Below, one piece after another: positions 8,304-19,032 of a stretch of DNA of 51,024 nt. A model generated the notes under the pieces. The model was given only the letters and a program-made list of their open reading frames with translations, was not told the origin of the DNA and ran no database searches. Positions within the stretch are counted from its first letter, which is position 1, and each line of letters starts with the position of its first letter. Source of the DNA: an uncultured Rubrobacteraceae bacterium (GTDB lineage: Bacteria > Actinomycetota > Rubrobacteria > Rubrobacterales > Rubrobacteraceae); contig CADCVH010000017.1 of assembly GCA_902806085.1 (NCBI GenBank), positions 1-51,024 on the forward strand, written 5' to 3'. The position numbers were made by a program, and so were the translations under genes.

Positions 8304-8546
8304 CTAGAGGACGCCTGAGATCTTCAGGAGGTTGCGCACCTGGTCGGTGGGCTGGGCGCCCTTGCCGATCCACTCGCGCGCCTTCTCGGCGTCGACCTTG
8401 ATGTCCGACGGCTCGGACTGCGGGTCGTAGGTGCCGATCCTCTCGATAAACGACCCGTCGCGCGGGCTGCGCGCGTCCGCGACCACTATCCGGTAGAAGG
8501 GGTTCCCCTTCGATCCGTGCCTCGCCAGCCTTATCTTTACCGCCAT
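8304..8546 (-). CDS. rpsP: 30S ribosomal protein S16
   Basis: An 80-residue S16 starting [22 protein letters not shown], with the conserved [10 protein letters not shown] segment and a normal length. ATG 8546 is selected over upstream frame extension because GAGGAGA lies just before it. It follows ffh by 22 bases. Confidence 0.96.
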   Translation of the reverse strand: MAVKIRLARHGSKGNPFYRIVVADARSPRDGSFIERIGTYDPQSEPSDIKVDAEKAREWIGKGAQPTDQVRNLLKISGVL

Positions 8547-8568
8547 ACCTGTCTCCTCTCGAATCCTT

Positions 8569-9900
8569 CTACCTGCGTCCGGGCAGCCCGGGCATCTTCG
8601 GCATCCCACCGCCCTTGCCCATCTGCTTCATCATCTTCTGCATCTCGCCGAACTGCTTGACGAGCTTCTGCACGTCCTGCTGGGTGGCGCCTGAACCACG
8701 CGCGATCCTACGCGCCCGGCTCGGGTTCTGCAACAGCTTGGGGTTGCGGCGCTCCTTGACGGTCATGGAGGTTACCATGGCCTCGACCCTCGCGAGCTGG
8801 TTGTCGTCTATCTCGACACCTTTTAGCTGCTTGCCGAGGCCCGGGATCATGCCGAGCAGGCCAGATATTGGGCCCATGCGCTTGATCATCTGCATCTGCT
8901 TGAGAAAGTCCTCGAACGTGAACTTCCCGCTCATCAGCCGCTGGGCGTCGGCCTGGGCCTCCTCCCGGTCCATCTGCTGCTCGGCCTTCTCGATGAGCGT
9001 CATCACGTCGCCCATACCCAAGATGCGTCCCGCCATCCTGTCGGGGTAGAAGTAGTCGAACTCCCCCATCTTCTCGCCCTCTGAGGCGAACCGGATGGGC
9101 CTCTCCGTCACGGAGACGACGGAGAGCGCCGCACCCCCTCGGGCGTCGCCGTCGAGCTTGGTAAGCACCATCCCGTCGAAGTCCGCGTACTCCTTGAAGG
9201 CCTGGGCCACGTCGACCGCGTTCTGGCCCGTGACGACGTCGAGTACCAGGAGGACGGAGTGCGGCCTGGAGGCGCTCCTGACGCGCTTGATCTCCTCCAT
9301 CATGTCCATGTCAACGACCTGCCTGCCGGCCGTGTCCACGATGACGAAGTCGTAGCCGCCGTCCCTGGCCTCCTTGATGCCCCGCTCGGCGATCTCCTCC
9401 GGCTTCGGCCCCGTCCCTTCCGTGTAGACCGGCACCGAGAGCTCGCGCCCGATCTGCTGCAACTGGTCTATGGCCGCCGGACGATAGGTGTCGCAGGCCA
9501 CGAGATACGGGTTCTTCCCAAGCTTCCGCACGAACAGCGCGAGCTTGCCTGCCGTCGTGGTCTTGCCGTGCCCGTTCAGGCCGGCGAGCATCACCACCGT
9601 CGGCGGACGCGAGGCGAACGAGAGCTTGTGGGAAGTCCCGCCCATAAGGTTCGCCAATTCCTCGTTGACGATCTTGACGATCTGCTGGCCGGGACTGAGC
9701 GCCTTTGAGACGTCGGAGCCCGTCGCCCGCTCCCGGACGTTCGAGACGAACTCCTTGACGACGCCGTAGTTCACGTCCGCCTCGAGAAGGGCGAGACGGA
9801 TCTCGCGGGTCACCTTCTTTACCTGGTCCTCGGTGAGGTTGCCGCTGCCGCGGACCCCGTCGAGGGCCTTGTTCAGCCTGTCGCCTAAGGTATCGAACAT
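8569..9900 (-). CDS. ffh: Signal recognition particle GTPase Ffh (SRP54)
   Basis: Ffh binds signal sequences on ribosomes and delivers them to FtsY. The 443 residues show the N domain, GTPase motifs [15 protein letters not shown] (G1), DTAGRQ (G3) and [14 protein letters not shown] (G4 and closing loop), then the methionine-rich M domain ([16 protein letters not shown] tail). ATG 9900 directly abuts the ftsY stop at 9901, so the two SRP GTPases are made from one message. No ylxM lies between them. Confidence 0.97.
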   Translation of the reverse strand: MFDTLGDRLNKALDGVRGSGNLTEDQVKKVTREIRLALLEADVNYGVVKEFVSNVRERATGSDVSKALSPGQQIVKIVNEELANLMGGTSHKLSFASRPPTVVMLAGLNGHGKTTTAGKLALFVRKLGKNPYLVACDTYRPAAIDQLQQIGRELSVPVYTEGTGPKPEEIAERGIKEARDGGYDFVIVDTAGRQVVDMDMMEEIKRVRSASRPHSVLLVLDVVTGQNAVDVAQAFKEYADFDGMVLTKLDGDARGGAALSVVSVTERPIRFASEGEKMGEFDYFYPDRMAGRILGMGDVMTLIEKAEQQMDREEAQADAQRLMSGKFTFEDFLKQMQMIKRMGPISGLLGMIPGLGKQLKGVEIDDNQLARVEAMVTSMTVKERRNPKLLQNPSRARRIARGSGATQQDVQKLVKQFGEMQKMMKQMGKGGGMPKMPGLPGRR

Positions 9901-11181
9901 CTAGAGATCTCCAAACAATGCTTCCGCGAACTCCCTGGCGTCGAAGGGGTGCAGATCCTCGACCTTCTCGCCCACGGAGATCAACTTTATAGGCACCCCG
10001 ACCTCGTTGGCTATGGCGAGCGCGATGCCGCCCTTGGCCGTCCCGTCGAGCTTGGTAAGAATGATGCCGGTGAGCCCGGCTACCTCCTGGAACATCTTCG
10101 CCTGCCTGAGGCCGTTCTGCCCCGTGGTGGCGTCCACGGTCATCAGCACCTCGTGCGGCGCCCCGGGTATCTGGCGCCCGATCACGCGGTGGACCTTGTC
10201 CAACTCCGCCATGAGGTTGACCTTGGTGTGCAGCCGGCCCGCGGTGTCTATGAGCAGCACGTCCGTCCCCTCGCGCCTGGCCGCCTCGATAGAATCGTGG
10301 GCCACGGCCGCCGCGTCCGCCCCACGGTCCCGCGCTACGACGGGCGTGCTGGTCCTCTCACCCCATTGCTGGAGCTGCTCGATGGCCGCCGCCCGGAAGG
10401 TGTCCCCGGCGGCGAACATGGTCGTCCCCGGCAAAAAGCGCGAGAGCTTGCCGATGGTGGTGGTCTTCCCTGTGCCGTTGACGCCGACCATCAGGATCAC
10501 GGTCGGTTTGTGCGAGACGTCCAGCTCGACCGGGCCCTCCAGCATCCTCGTGGCGTGCTCGACCATGAGCCTTTTCAGCTCGGCGCCGCTGGTGATGTTC
10601 CGGCGCAGCGCCTCCTGTTCGAGCTCCGCAACGAGCTTGGCGGTCGTCGGCACCCCGACGTCGGCGGAGACCAGGATCTCCTCGACCCTCTCCCAGAACT
10701 CCTCGTCCTCGGCGTCCTTGAACTCCGCTACCGCGGCGTTGAGCTGCCCGACGAAGGACTCCCGACTCCGCGTCAGCCCCCGCCGCAGACGCCCGAACCA
10801 CCCGGCCGACTCCTGCTCCTCGGCGATAGCCTCGGCGCCCGGCTCCTCCTCGATGGCGGTCGGTTCGGGAAGCGGCTCCGCAACCTCCGGTTCGGACTCC
10901 ACCTCCTCCGGCTCTAGCGCCTCCTCCCGCGGGGGCTCGACCGGCTCGAAGTCCTCCTCCTGCACGGGCCCTACGGGCTCGGCATCCACGTCATCGACGG
11001 ACGGGGCCTCTGGCAAGTCTTCGGGCGCCACCGGCTCCGGGGCATCGACCTCCGGAACCGCAACGTCACCGTTCGCGGAGCCTTCCGCCTCGGGCGGGGC
11101 CTCCGTCTCGGTGGCGGTGGGACTCTGGACCTCGGGTTCGTCTTTGCTGCGTCTGAAAAAGTTACGCCAAGAGCGCGCCAT
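9901..11181 (-). CDS. ftsY: SRP receptor GTPase FtsY
   Basis: FtsY docks the SRP-ribosome complex at the membrane. The first about 120 residues form an acidic A domain rich in Glu, Pro and Val. The NG domain has GVNGTGKTTTIGKLSRF (G1), DTFRAAAIEQLQQW, DTAGRLHTKVNLM (G3) and TKLDGTAKGGIAL (G4). The C-terminus FDAREFAEALFGD is typical. Its start overlaps the 3' end of smc by 20 bases. Confidence 0.97.
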   Translation of the reverse strand: MARSWRNFFRRSKDEPEVQSPTATETEAPPEAEGSANGDVAVPEVDAPEPVAPEDLPEAPSVDDVDAEPVGPVQEEDFEPVEPPREEALEPEEVESEPEVAEPLPEPTAIEEEPGAEAIAEEQESAGWFGRLRRGLTRSRESFVGQLNAAVAEFKDAEDEEFWERVEEILVSADVGVPTTAKLVAELEQEALRRNITSGAELKRLMVEHATRMLEGPVELDVSHKPTVILMVGVNGTGKTTTIGKLSRFLPGTTMFAAGDTFRAAAIEQLQQWGERTSTPVVARDRGADAAAVAHDSIEAARREGTDVLLIDTAGRLHTKVNLMAELDKVHRVIGRQIPGAPHEVLMTVDATTGQNGLRQAKMFQEVAGLTGIILTKLDGTAKGGIALAIANEVGVPIKLISVGEKVEDLHPFDAREFAEALFGDL

Positions 11182-14100
11182 GGGCGACTTCTCTCTCTCC
11201 CTGCAAACGTTTAGATACGACAGTGGTCGCCCCGGAGGCGTCCTGGACCACCCCGTAAAGTACGTCAGCCGCGGCCATCGTCCGCTTCTGATGGGTGACC
11301 AGCAGGTACTGGCCGCCGGACCGATGGGAGTCTACCACAGAGAGAAAACGCGCCAGGTTCACGTCGTCGAGCGCCGCCTCCGCCTCGTCCAGGATACAGA
11401 ACGCCCCCGAACCCCCCAGCGGGCGGCTCAGGAAGATGCTGAACAGGAAAGAGAGCGCCAGCAGCGCCCGCTCCCCGCCGGAGAGCACCCGCAGGGGCCT
11501 CCAGCCCTTCCGCCCGAGCCGGAGCCCGATCTCCACCCCCTCCTCGGACAACTCGAGGACCCCCGAAGCCCCCTGCAACATGCGAGGCACGATCTCCCCG
11601 AACGCCTCCCGGACCCGCCCGAAAGTCTGCGAGAACCGCACCTCTATCTCCCGATCCACCGATTGTATTATGCGGTTAAGTTCGGTGGTTGCCTCCTCGG
11701 CGTCGGCGCGTTGGGCGGCCACGAACTCGTGGCGTTCGCGCAGCTCCTCTTCCTGGGAGAGGGCGAGGAGGTTGACGTCGCCGAAGCGCTTGAGCTGGCG
11801 CGCTAGCTTCTGGCGTTCGGGGTCGGTGTCTTCGGGGTGGTTCTCGGCCTGAAGGCGGGCGGCTTCGAGGGTGCTGCCCCACTCGGTCTGGATCTCCTCG
11901 GCTGAGCCCGCGGCGGCGGCCTCCGCCCGGGCGACCTCTTCGGCGAAGCGGGCCGCCTCCGCGCGGGCGGTGGCTAGCTCTCCCGCCGTCTCGACCGCCC
12001 GGCGCGAGAGGTGGGAGCGTTCCTCAGAGACCTGGCGGTGGGATTCGGAGAGCTCGCCCCGGGTCCGGCGCAGGCCGCTTCGGCGCTCGCGCACCGCGGC
12101 GAGGAGGGCGGTAGAGAGCGCGACGGCCTTTTTCCCGAGATCTCGGGGCGAAGTCGCCTCCGGGGCTACGGACGAAGCCTTCTCCAGCCTGCGCCGGAAG
12201 GCCGCCTCGCGGTTCTTTCCATCCGAGATCGCCGCGCGCAGGGAACCGAGGCGCCCCTCCGCGTCCTGGGCGGCGACCCGGGCGGATTCGGCGGCGGCGG
12301 TTGCGGTAGCGGCAGACTCGCGGTCGGTACGGGCGGTCCTCTCGGCGGCCCCAAGCTCCCGTTCGGCCGAGGAGATCGCGCCGGTGAGCTCCTCGGCCTC
12401 GCGCCGCCGGTCGAGCGCCCGGCGGTGGGAGGTCTCGGCCGCGTTCAGGCGACGGCGGGCCTCCGTTTCGAGCGCGGAACGCGCCCGCAGCGCGCGCTCG
12501 GAGAGGTTGCTGAGGCTGTTCGCGGCCTCCGAGACCACGCCCAGGCGGCCGGAGACGGCCTGGATGGCGTTCCGGGCATCGTAGAGGACCTCACCGGGCC
12601 CGTTCTTGAGGGCTTCCAGAAGTTCCAGCTCGGCCCCGAGGCGGGCCTCCCGGGCGAAGTTGCCCGGTCCGGGACGCCGGCTCACGCTGGTTCTCGTGAG
12701 GCGGAGGCCGTCCGTGGTGACGGCGACGTGGCCGTTCATGTTGGCGCCGTCGCCGGGGCGGTCGACGACGAAGATGCCGCCGAGCAGGCGCTCCACGGCG
12801 CCTGCGTAGCGTCCGTCGAGGACTTCGACGCATTCTGTGAGGGGCGTGCCTGGCGCGTGGTCGTCGGCGAGCACGCCCTCCGCGTCGAGCCGCAGGGCGA
12901 CCGGGTCCGTCTCCGAGAGCATGCTCATCCCCTCGTCCAGGTTCTGCGCGAGCACGCCGGCGCCGCTCTCCCCGAGCGCCGCCTCGACGGCCGCCTCGTA
13001 GCCGGGACGGGCCCGGATCACCTCGTACAGCCGCGTCGTGTCGCCGGCGGGCGCGGCGGCACGCAGGGACCTCACCCTGGACTCCGAACGTCCCACCGCC
13101 GCGGCCAGCCCCCCGCGCCTGTGGCTGACCTCCTCGAAGCGCGACTCCGCCCGGGCGAGGGCCCCCGAGATCTCTTGCCGAAGACTCCGCACCCCGTCGC
13201 CCGGGCGGTGCTCCCGCAGGCCGTGTAGCTCCTGCGCCACGCGCCGCAGACGTTCGAGAGCGTCCCAGGAGATCTCCGGCGTGGCGCCCGCCGAGCCGAG
13301 GCCGGCGAGCCTCGCGCGCAGCCTGTCCAGCTCCCCCGCGAGGAGGGCCCTCTCCCTTTCGGAGCCGGAGCTCTTTTTGACGGCGAGTTGGCCGGCCCGC
13401 GCCTTCTCTTGCGAGCCTTCCCGCGCAGCGATGGCCTCGGCTTCGAGGCCGGCCGCCTCCCCGCGCAACCCTTCGAGTCTTCGGGCCGTGCGCCCGAGCT
13501 CCTCCTGAAGCCGGTGGAGCACGAGGCGGCGCTCGCCCTCGCGGCCGGTGCTGGTATCCAGCCTGAGGAGGGAGCGGTCCGCCCGCAGGTTCTCCGCGCG
13601 AAGGTGCTCGGTTACGTCCTCCAATCCCTCCGCGCGTCGCTCCGCCTCGCCGATGCGGGCGCCGAGGTCGCGCAGGCGTCTCTCTATCCGCTCGCCCTCG
13701 CCGCGAAGGCTCCCCTCGGTCTCGTCCAGTCTCCTGACGCGAGATTCGCCGGTGCGCAGCCGGTCCCGAAGGTCGGAGAGCTCGCGGGTGGCGACCCGGT
13801 AGAGGTGGGCAAGGGAGAGCTCGCGGTAGCGAGACTCGATTTCCCTGTAGCGCCGGGCGGCTTCGGCCTCGGCCCGGATCCGGCGAAGCTGGTTCCCGAG
13901 CTCCGTCTCCAGCTGCCGGCTCTTCTCCAGCTGGTCGTCGGCCCGTTCGAGGCGGCGGCTCGCGGAGAGGCGCCGCCTGCGGTAGACGCCGAGCCCGGCC
14001 GCCTCCTCCAGCGCCAGGCGGCAGGCGGCGGCCCCCCCGGCGACGATCGCGTCGACCGAGCCCTGGCGCAGGATGCTGTGCCGGCCCAGGCCCGCCTCCC

Positions 14101-14482
14101 CGGCGACGGCCCGAACGTCGGCCAGGCGCGAGCGGGAGCCGTTGATCCTGTACTCCGTCTCCCCGGCGCGCGAGACGCGGCGCGTGACCGAGACCTCCGC
14201 GTAGGGAAGCGAGATCTCGCCGGAGGCGTTGTCGAAGACCAGGGTGACCTCGGCGGCGCTCGCCGCCGGCAGGGACTCCGAGCCAGAGAAGATCAAATCT
14301 CCCATCGTCCCCGCCCGCAGCAGCCCCGGGCTCTGCTCCCCCAAGGCGAACAAGACCGCGTCCGTGATGTTGCTCTTACCCGAGCCGTTGGGACCGACTA
14401 TCGCCGTCATCCCGCCTTCGAGCGGCATCCTCACCGGCCTGGCGAACGTCTTGAACCCCTTGATATATATCGCCGAAAGCAC
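11162..14482 (-). CDS. smc: Chromosome segregation ATPase SMC
   Basis: SMC is the core of the bacterial condensin that organises and separates chromosomes. At 1106 residues it is slightly short for the family (about 1180). Walker A GPNGSGKS is at residues 30-37. Two long coiled-coil arms flank a hinge near residues 480-610. The ABC signature VLSGGERALLALSFLF and Walker B AFCILDEAEAALDD are near the C-terminus. The gene lies in the standard rnc-smc-ftsY order; partners ScpA and ScpB are not in the window. Confidence 0.97.
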   Translation of the reverse strand: MLSAIYIKGFKTFARPVRMPLEGGMTAIVGPNGSGKSNITDAVLFALGEQSPGLLRAGTMGDLIFSGSESLPAASAAEVTLVFDNASGEISLPYAEVSVTRRVSRAGETEYRINGSRSRLADVRAVAGEAGLGRHSILRQGSVDAIVAGGAAACRLALEEAAGLGVYRRRRLSASRRLERADDQLEKSRQLETELGNQLRRIRAEAEAARRYREIESRYRELSLAHLYRVATRELSDLRDRLRTGESRVRRLDETEGSLRGEGERIERRLRDLGARIGEAERRAEGLEDVTEHLRAENLRADRSLLRLDTSTGREGERRLVLHRLQEELGRTARRLEGLRGEAAGLEAEAIAAREGSQEKARAGQLAVKKSSGSERERALLAGELDRLRARLAGLGSAGATPEISWDALERLRRVAQELHGLREHRPGDGVRSLRQEISGALARAESRFEEVSHRRGGLAAAVGRSESRVRSLRAAAPAGDTTRLYEVIRARPGYEAAVEAALGESGAGVLAQNLDEGMSMLSETDPVALRLDAEGVLADDHAPGTPLTECVEVLDGRYAGAVERLLGGIFVVDRPGDGANMNGHVAVTTDGLRLTRTSVSRRPGPGNFAREARLGAELELLEALKNGPGEVLYDARNAIQAVSGRLGVVSEAANSLSNLSERALRARSALETEARRRLNAAETSHRRALDRRREAEELTGAISSAERELGAAERTARTDRESAATATAAAESARVAAQDAEGRLGSLRAAISDGKNREAAFRRRLEKASSVAPEATSPRDLGKKAVALSTALLAAVRERRSGLRRTRGELSESHRQVSEERSHLSRRAVETAGELATARAEAARFAEEVARAEAAAAGSAEEIQTEWGSTLEAARLQAENHPEDTDPERQKLARQLKRFGDVNLLALSQEEELRERHEFVAAQRADAEEATTELNRIIQSVDREIEVRFSQTFGRVREAFGEIVPRMLQGASGVLELSEEGVEIGLRLGRKGWRPLRVLSGGERALLALSFLFSIFLSRPLGGSGAFCILDEAEAALDDVNLARFLSVVDSHRSGGQYLLVTHQKRTMAAADVLYGVVQDASGATTVVSKRLQGEREVAHGALLA

Positions 14483-14773
14483 TGAACGGGCATTTTACGC
14501 AACTTCGGACTACAAAGCACGCGGAAAGTGCAGCAAATGAGGCTTCAGGCTCTAAGCTCTAAGGCTCCAGGTCGCCTCCTTCGGAGGCTTTTAGGTTCAG
14601 GCGTGTGGACGTCGGGTCGATCGACGCGACGTCGGAGCCCCGGTTCGGATCGACAACACGGCGTGAGGTTGAAAGGAACCTTCGCGCCGGAAACGAAGCA
14701 ACCACCTACCGCACGGCCGCGAGATGAGTTGCCCGAAGCCTAAAATCTGAAGCCTAGAACCTGCGTAGCGAAG
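14483..14773. other. smc-rnc intergenic region with a short repeat family
   Basis: No gene is seen where mutM is often found. The gap holds several copies of AGGCTTCAG-type words in both orientations (14541-14549; reversed at 14747-14755) and a GCCTCC/GGAGGC hairpin at 14574-14588. It also holds a GCGTAGC/GCTACGC hairpin at 14764-14780 that overlaps the rnc stop codon. Confidence 0.55.
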
Positions 14774-15433
14774 CTACGCCCCGACGTGGATCTCGACCGG
14801 CTCGCGCGGGACGGGACGGATGCCCAGGATCTCGAGCGCGGCGCGGGCGGCGGCCTGTTCGCTCTCCTTGATGGAGGGTCCGTCGCCGGTGGCGACCTCG
14901 CGGCCTTCGACGGAGACGCCGGAGACAAAGCTCGGGCGGTGGGCCGGGCCCTGCTTGGAGATGACCCGGTAGGTCGGGCGCAGGCCGTCGGCCTGGAGCG
15001 TCTCCTGCAGGAGGGTCTTCCAGTCGCGGAGCTCGTCGGTGTCCACCTCGGAAGGGTTGAAGATCTCGTCCACCGTGCGGAGCACGAGGTCGCGGTCTAT
15101 GAGGTAGGAGGCGCCTATGATGGCCTCGACGGTGTCCGCGACCACCGAGTCGTTGATGACGGAGCTCTCTATGATCTCCTCGATGCCCTCCCGCCGGCCG
15201 ACGCTCGCCAGGAACGACTTCCTGACCAGATGAGCCCGGATGCGGGTGAGGTCCCCCTCGAGAAGCTCCGGGTAGCCGTGGAAAACGAGCTCGGCGACCC
15301 GGTTGTTCAAGACCGAATCGCCGAGGAACTCGAGGCGTCCGTTCGATTCGTAAGGGTCCGCCACGCTGGGGTGGGTGAGCGAACGCAGCCTTAGCGGCTC
15401 TGGCAGGATCGCTATGAGGTCCCTTATAGACAT
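14774..15433 (-). CDS. rnc: Ribonuclease III
   Basis: RNase III cleaves double-stranded RNA in rRNA maturation. The catalytic domain begins SLTHPSVADPYESNGRLEFLGD, carrying the conserved acidic signature, and the second metal site is in DTVEAIIGAS. A C-terminal dsRNA-binding domain runs from DWKTLLQE to AARAALEIL. ATG 15433 gives 219 residues; the frame extends upstream through the fabF end without homology. Confidence 0.95.
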   Translation of the reverse strand: MSIRDLIAILPEPLRLRSLTHPSVADPYESNGRLEFLGDSVLNNRVAELVFHGYPELLEGDLTRIRAHLVRKSFLASVGRREGIEEIIESSVINDSVVADTVEAIIGASYLIDRDLVLRTVDEIFNPSEVDTDELRDWKTLLQETLQADGLRPTYRVISKQGPAHRPSFVSGVSVEGREVATGDGPSIKESEQAAARAALEILGIRPVPREPVEIHVGA

Positions 15434-15441
15434 AACGCTCT

Positions 15442-16698
15442 CTATTCTACACTTGTGAACGCGACCACGACGTTGTGGCCCCCGAACCCCATGGAGTTCG
15501 AGATCGCCGCCTTGAGATCCGGCGCTTCGGCCGCCTCGCCGACGACGTAGTTCAGCCTTTCGCAATCCTCCGCCAGGTTGTCCAGGTTGATGGTCGGCGG
15601 CAGAACCTTCTGGTTGAGGGCCAGGGCGCACATGATCCCCTCGGTCGCCCCGACCGCCCCGAAGAGGTGGCCCGTCATCGACTTCGTACCCGACACCCGG
15701 GCGTGGGGCATCACGCGCGAGATCGCCTTCGTCTCAGGCCCGTCGCCCGTGGGCGTCGCCGTGGCGTGGGCGTTGACGTGCCCGACGTCTTCGGCGGTGA
15801 GACCGGAGTCTTCGAGCGCCCGGAGCATCGCCCGCTCCACCCCGCGGCCCTGCTCGTCAGGCGCCGTGACGTGGTATGCGTCGGTCGTGCGGCCGTAGCC
15901 GGAGACGGCGGCAATGGGCTCGGCGCCCCGGGCCGCCGCGTGCTCCTCGCTCTCGAGGACCACGGCACCGGCGCCCTCGCTCATCACGAAGCCGTCGCGT
16001 CCGCCGTCAAACGGGCGGCTCGCGTGCGCGGGGTCGCCGTTGTAGCGGCTCACGGCGCGTATCGCGGAGAAGCCGGCCATGCTCAAGGGCGTGATCGGGG
16101 CCTCAGAAGAGCCGGCTATAACCACGTCCGCGTCGCCGCGCCGGATCAGCTCCAGCCCCTCGGCTATCGCCTCGCCGCCGGTGGCGCACGCGAGCACCGG
16201 GCACTGGCTCGGCCCCGTGGCCCCGAGCAGGATCGCGAGCTGGCCGGCGGCCATGTTCGGGACCATCATCGTAATGAGGAACGGGCTCACCCGGCCAGGG
16301 CCGCGCTCCGCGAGGACCTTGTACTCGCGCTCCCAGGTGGAGAGGCCGCCGATGCCGGTGCCCAAGACGATGGCGACCCGCTCGGGGGTCTCCCGGATCA
16401 CGTCGGCCACGCCCGCGCTCTCGGCGGCTTCGAGGCCCGCGGCCACCCCGAGCTGGGCGAAGCGGTCCATGCGGCGGGCCTGCTTTTTGCTCATAAAGTC
16501 CGTGGGGTCGAAGTCCGTGCATTCCCCGGCTATGCGGGATGGGAACGGGGAGGCGTCGAACTGCGTGATCGGGCCGATGCCGCTCTTTCCGTGCAGGGCG
16601 GCGTCCCAGAAGTTCTCGACGCCGGTACCGAGGGGCGTCACCGCCCCTGCGCCCGTGATCAGGGCGCGGCCCCTGCCGCCTTCCGGCGCCTCCGTCAC
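15442..16698 (-). CDS. fabF: 3-oxoacyl-ACP synthase II
   Basis: KAS II elongates acyl-ACP with malonyl-ACP. The 418 residues show the thiolase fold with nucleophile Cys171 (LACATGGEA), His in [13 protein letters not shown] and the second His in SMTGHLFGA, giving the Cys-His-His triad of decarboxylating condensing enzymes. It overlaps acpP by four bases, so the enzyme is made coupled to its carrier protein. Confidence 0.96.
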   Translation of the reverse strand: MTEAPEGGRGRALITGAGAVTPLGTGVENFWDAALHGKSGIGPITQFDASPFPSRIAGECTDFDPTDFMSKKQARRMDRFAQLGVAAGLEAAESAGVADVIRETPERVAIVLGTGIGGLSTWEREYKVLAERGPGRVSPFLITMMVPNMAAGQLAILLGATGPSQCPVLACATGGEAIAEGLELIRRGDADVVIAGSSEAPITPLSMAGFSAIRAVSRYNGDPAHASRPFDGGRDGFVMSEGAGAVVLESEEHAAARGAEPIAAVSGYGRTTDAYHVTAPDEQGRGVERAMLRALEDSGLTAEDVGHVNAHATATPTGDGPETKAISRVMPHARVSGTKSMTGHLFGAVGATEGIMCALALNQKVLPPTINLDNLAEDCERLNYVVGEAAEAPDLKAAISNSMGFGGHNVVVAFTSVE

Positions 16699-16940
16699 GC
16701 CGCCCGGTGCTGGTCGACGTAGTCCACGGCCTCTTCGACGGTGGTGATCTTCTCGACCTCTTCGTCCGGGATCTCCATCCCGAACTGCTCCTCGAGCTCC
16801 ATGATGAGCTCCACGAGGTCGAGCGAGTCGGCCTCTAAGTCCTCCCGGAAGGAGGCGTCGGGCGTCACGTCGCCCTCGTCAACCCCTAGCCGGTCGGCCG
16901 TTATCTCCTGAATCTTGGACAGAATCTCTTCGCGATCCAA
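16695..16940 (-). CDS. acpP: Acyl carrier protein
   Basis: An 81-residue ACP. The phosphopantetheine attachment Ser is in the [19 protein letters not shown] segment, and the protein is acidic throughout as expected. It lies between fabG and fabF and carries the growing chain for the enzymes encoded around it. Confidence 0.97.
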   Translation of the reverse strand: MDREEILSKIQEITADRLGVDEGDVTPDASFREDLEADSLDLVELIMELEEQFGMEIPDEEVEKITTVEEAVDYVDQHRAA

Positions 16941-17017
16941 AACCTTTTCTCCTCTCTTGCTTTATGAGTCAGCACGTACCCTTTCCAGGATAGCGCGTAG
17001 TGTAAACGTTTGGCCCG

Positions 17018-17764
17018 CTACTGCATAGTCATCCCGCCGTCGACCGCCAGCGTCTGCCCGGTGACGTACCCCGCGCCCTCCGAGGCGAAAAACGCCACGG
17101 CCCCGGCGATCTCCTCCGGCTCCCCGAACCGCCCGCCGGGCACCTGCTCCCGGATCTGCCCCTTGATGTTCTCCGGCAAACCCCCCGTGAGCTCCGTCTC
17201 CACGTACCCTGGCGCCACGACGTTCGCCGTGATCCCCCTCTGCGCCACCTCCCGCGCCACGCTCTTGGTGAACCCGATGATGCCGGCCTTGGAGGCCGCG
17301 TAGTTGGCCTGCCCCGCGTTGCCAACGAGACCGACCACCGAGGAGACGTTGACGATCCTGCCCCACCGCGCCCGCACCATCGGCCGCATCGCCGCCCGCG
17401 TGCACAGGTAGGTCCCCTTGAGGTTGGTCCGCAAGACCTCGTCGAACTCGTCCTCTTTCATGCGCATCATGAGGTTGTCCCGCGTAACGCCCGCGTTGTT
17501 GACCAGGATGTCCACCCGCCCGAAGGCCCCGTTCACCCCGTCGAACAACCGCTTGACGTCGTCGGGCTCCGCCACGTCTCCCTTGTAGACCTCGCACCGC
17601 CCGCCCGCCGCGCGAACGGCCTCCGCCGCCTCTTCGGCCGCCGCGTCGTTGGAGCGGTAGGAGATGGCGACGCCGGCCCCCTCCGAGGCCAGCTTGACGG
17701 CTATCGCGCGACCTATGCCGCGCCCGCCGCCCGTCACTATGGCGATCCTGCCGTCCCCGATCAC
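17018..17764 (-). CDS. fabG: 3-oxoacyl-ACP reductase
   Basis: An SDR-family NADPH-dependent reductase of the elongation cycle. It shows the cofactor loop [23 protein letters not shown], catalytic Ser in VNVSSVVG and the YxxxK pair in NYAASKAG. The C-terminus [11 protein letters not shown] is characteristic of FabG. It overlaps fabZ by four bases. Confidence 0.96.
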   Translation of the reverse strand: MIGDGRIAIVTGGGRGIGRAIAVKLASEGAGVAISYRSNDAAAEEAAEAVRAAGGRCEVYKGDVAEPDDVKRLFDGVNGAFGRVDILVNNAGVTRDNLMMRMKEDEFDEVLRTNLKGTYLCTRAAMRPMVRARWGRIVNVSSVVGLVGNAGQANYAASKAGIIGFTKSVAREVAQRGITANVVAPGYVETELTGGLPENIKGQIREQVPGGRFGEPEEIAGAVAFFASEGAGYVTGQTLAVDGGMTMQ

Positions 17765-18210
17765 TCGACGTCCCCCCTCGCCGCGAAGGCGAACATCAGC
17801 TCCGCCTCGCAGACCCGCTCGCCGTTGACGGTGGCCTTCCCCTTGCCCCTGCCGACGGCGCCCTTGAGCCGGACTATCTCGACCTCCATCCGCAAGACAT
17901 CCCCCGGCAGAACCTGCCGGCGGAACCGGACGCCGTCGATGCCGGCGAAGAGGGCGAGCTTGTCCTCGTGGTCACCCCCGGCCATGACCCCCACGGCCCC
18001 GACCTGCGCCATCGCCTCGATGATGAGCACGCCGGGCATGACCGGGTAGTCCGGGAAGTGCCCCTGGAAGAAGGGCTCGTTCTGGGTGACGTTTTTGACG
18101 CCGACGGCCCGCACGCCGGGCTCCAGCTCCTCGACCCTGTCGACCAGCAAGAACGGATACCTGTGGGGGATGAGCCCCCGGATCTCGGCCGGCCCAAGCG
18201 GCGCCTTCAA
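17761..18210 (-). CDS. fabZ: 3-hydroxyacyl-ACP dehydratase FabZ
   Basis: A 149-residue hot-dog-fold dehydratase. [13 protein letters not shown] and the catalytic segment [20 protein letters not shown] (His in GHFP, Glu in EAMAQ) identify it. It overlaps fabD and fabG by four bases each, forming a tightly coupled fabD-fabZ-fabG set. Confidence 0.96.
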   Translation of the reverse strand: MKAPLGPAEIRGLIPHRYPFLLVDRVEELEPGVRAVGVKNVTQNEPFFQGHFPDYPVMPGVLIIEAMAQVGAVGVMAGGDHEDKLALFAGIDGVRFRRQVLPGDVLRMEVEIVRLKGAVGRGKGKATVNGERVCEAELMFAFAARGDVE

Positions 18211-19025
18211 GTGAGCGCCTCCCTCGCCGTGACACCCCTGACGTCTTTCCTCTTGAAGTCCCGCAGCATCCGCGTCAGCGTCCCGTCCTCCCCGGCCTCG
18301 AAGATCTCATCAACACCCATCTCGAAGAAGCGCTCCATCACCGACGCCCACCGCACCGGCGAGAGCATCTGCTCGCGCAGCGCCGCCCTGACCGCCCGCG
18401 CCGTCCGCAGCACCTCGCCTTTGGCCGCCCCGACCATCGGGACCTCGGGCTCCGCGAACTCGACCCCGGCGAGCAACTTCTCCATCCTCGCCGCGGCCCC
18501 CTCCATCAGCGGGGAGTGGAAGGCCCCGGCCACGCCGAGCGGTACTTTCCTGCCCTTGATCCCCTCACCCACCGCCTCGAGCGCCCCCTTCTCCCCGGAG
18601 ATAACCGTCTGGCGGGGCGTGTTGAAGTTGGCCGCGACCACGACGCCCTCCGCCTCCCGGACCACCCGCTCGACCTCGTCGGGGTCGGCCCCGATCACGG
18701 CCACCATGCCCCCCGGCACCTTCCCCGCGGCCTCCGTCATCAGCCGGTCGCGCTCGGCCACGAGCCGCACGCCGTCGTCGAGGTTCAGGGACCCGGCAGC
18801 GTGGGCCGCCGCGTATTCCCCCAGCGAGTGCCCCGCCACCACCTCGGGCTCCACCCCGGCGTCCCGCAGCCTGTAGAAAAGGTCGACGGAGTTTGCGAAG
18901 ACGGCCAACTGGTACGGCGGCTCGCCGCCGCCCACGCGCCGCCGCAGGGCCTCGGCGACCTCGCCGGAGACCTCGCCGCCCGCGGTTCCCTGGCCGGGAA
19001 AGACCACAGCCCGCTTTTGCCCCAT
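18207..19025 (-). CDS. fabD: Malonyl-CoA:ACP transacylase
   Basis: FabD loads malonyl onto ACP. The nucleophile Ser is in [12 protein letters not shown], an Arg follows in ERDRLM and the catalytic His is in AGAFHSPLM. At 272 residues it is shorter than the usual about 310. The missing residues are near the N-terminus, where the common GQGSQ loop reads GQGTAGG and leads quickly to [11 protein letters not shown]. Position between fabH and fabZ leaves little doubt about the role. Confidence 0.93.
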   Translation of the reverse strand: MGQKRAVVFPGQGTAGGEVSGEVAEALRRRVGGGEPPYQLAVFANSVDLFYRLRDAGVEPEVVAGHSLGEYAAAHAAGSLNLDDGVRLVAERDRLMTEAAGKVPGGMVAVIGADPDEVERVVREAEGVVVAANFNTPRQTVISGEKGALEAVGEGIKGRKVPLGVAGAFHSPLMEGAAARMEKLLAGVEFAEPEVPMVGAAKGEVLRTARAVRAALREQMLSPVRWASVMERFFEMGVDEIFEAGEDGTLTRMLRDFKRKDVRGVTAREALT

Positions 19026-19032
19026 GCCCCTC

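Noticed and set aside
14574-14592. GCCTCC/GGAGGC hairpin followed by TTTT as a terminator
   Set aside because: The T run is on the + strand while both flanking genes are on the minus strand, so it is in the wrong orientation for either.
18207-19025. FabD as a pseudogene because it is short
   Set aside because: All catalytic residues and four-base coupling to fabZ are intact; a compact but working enzyme is more likely.
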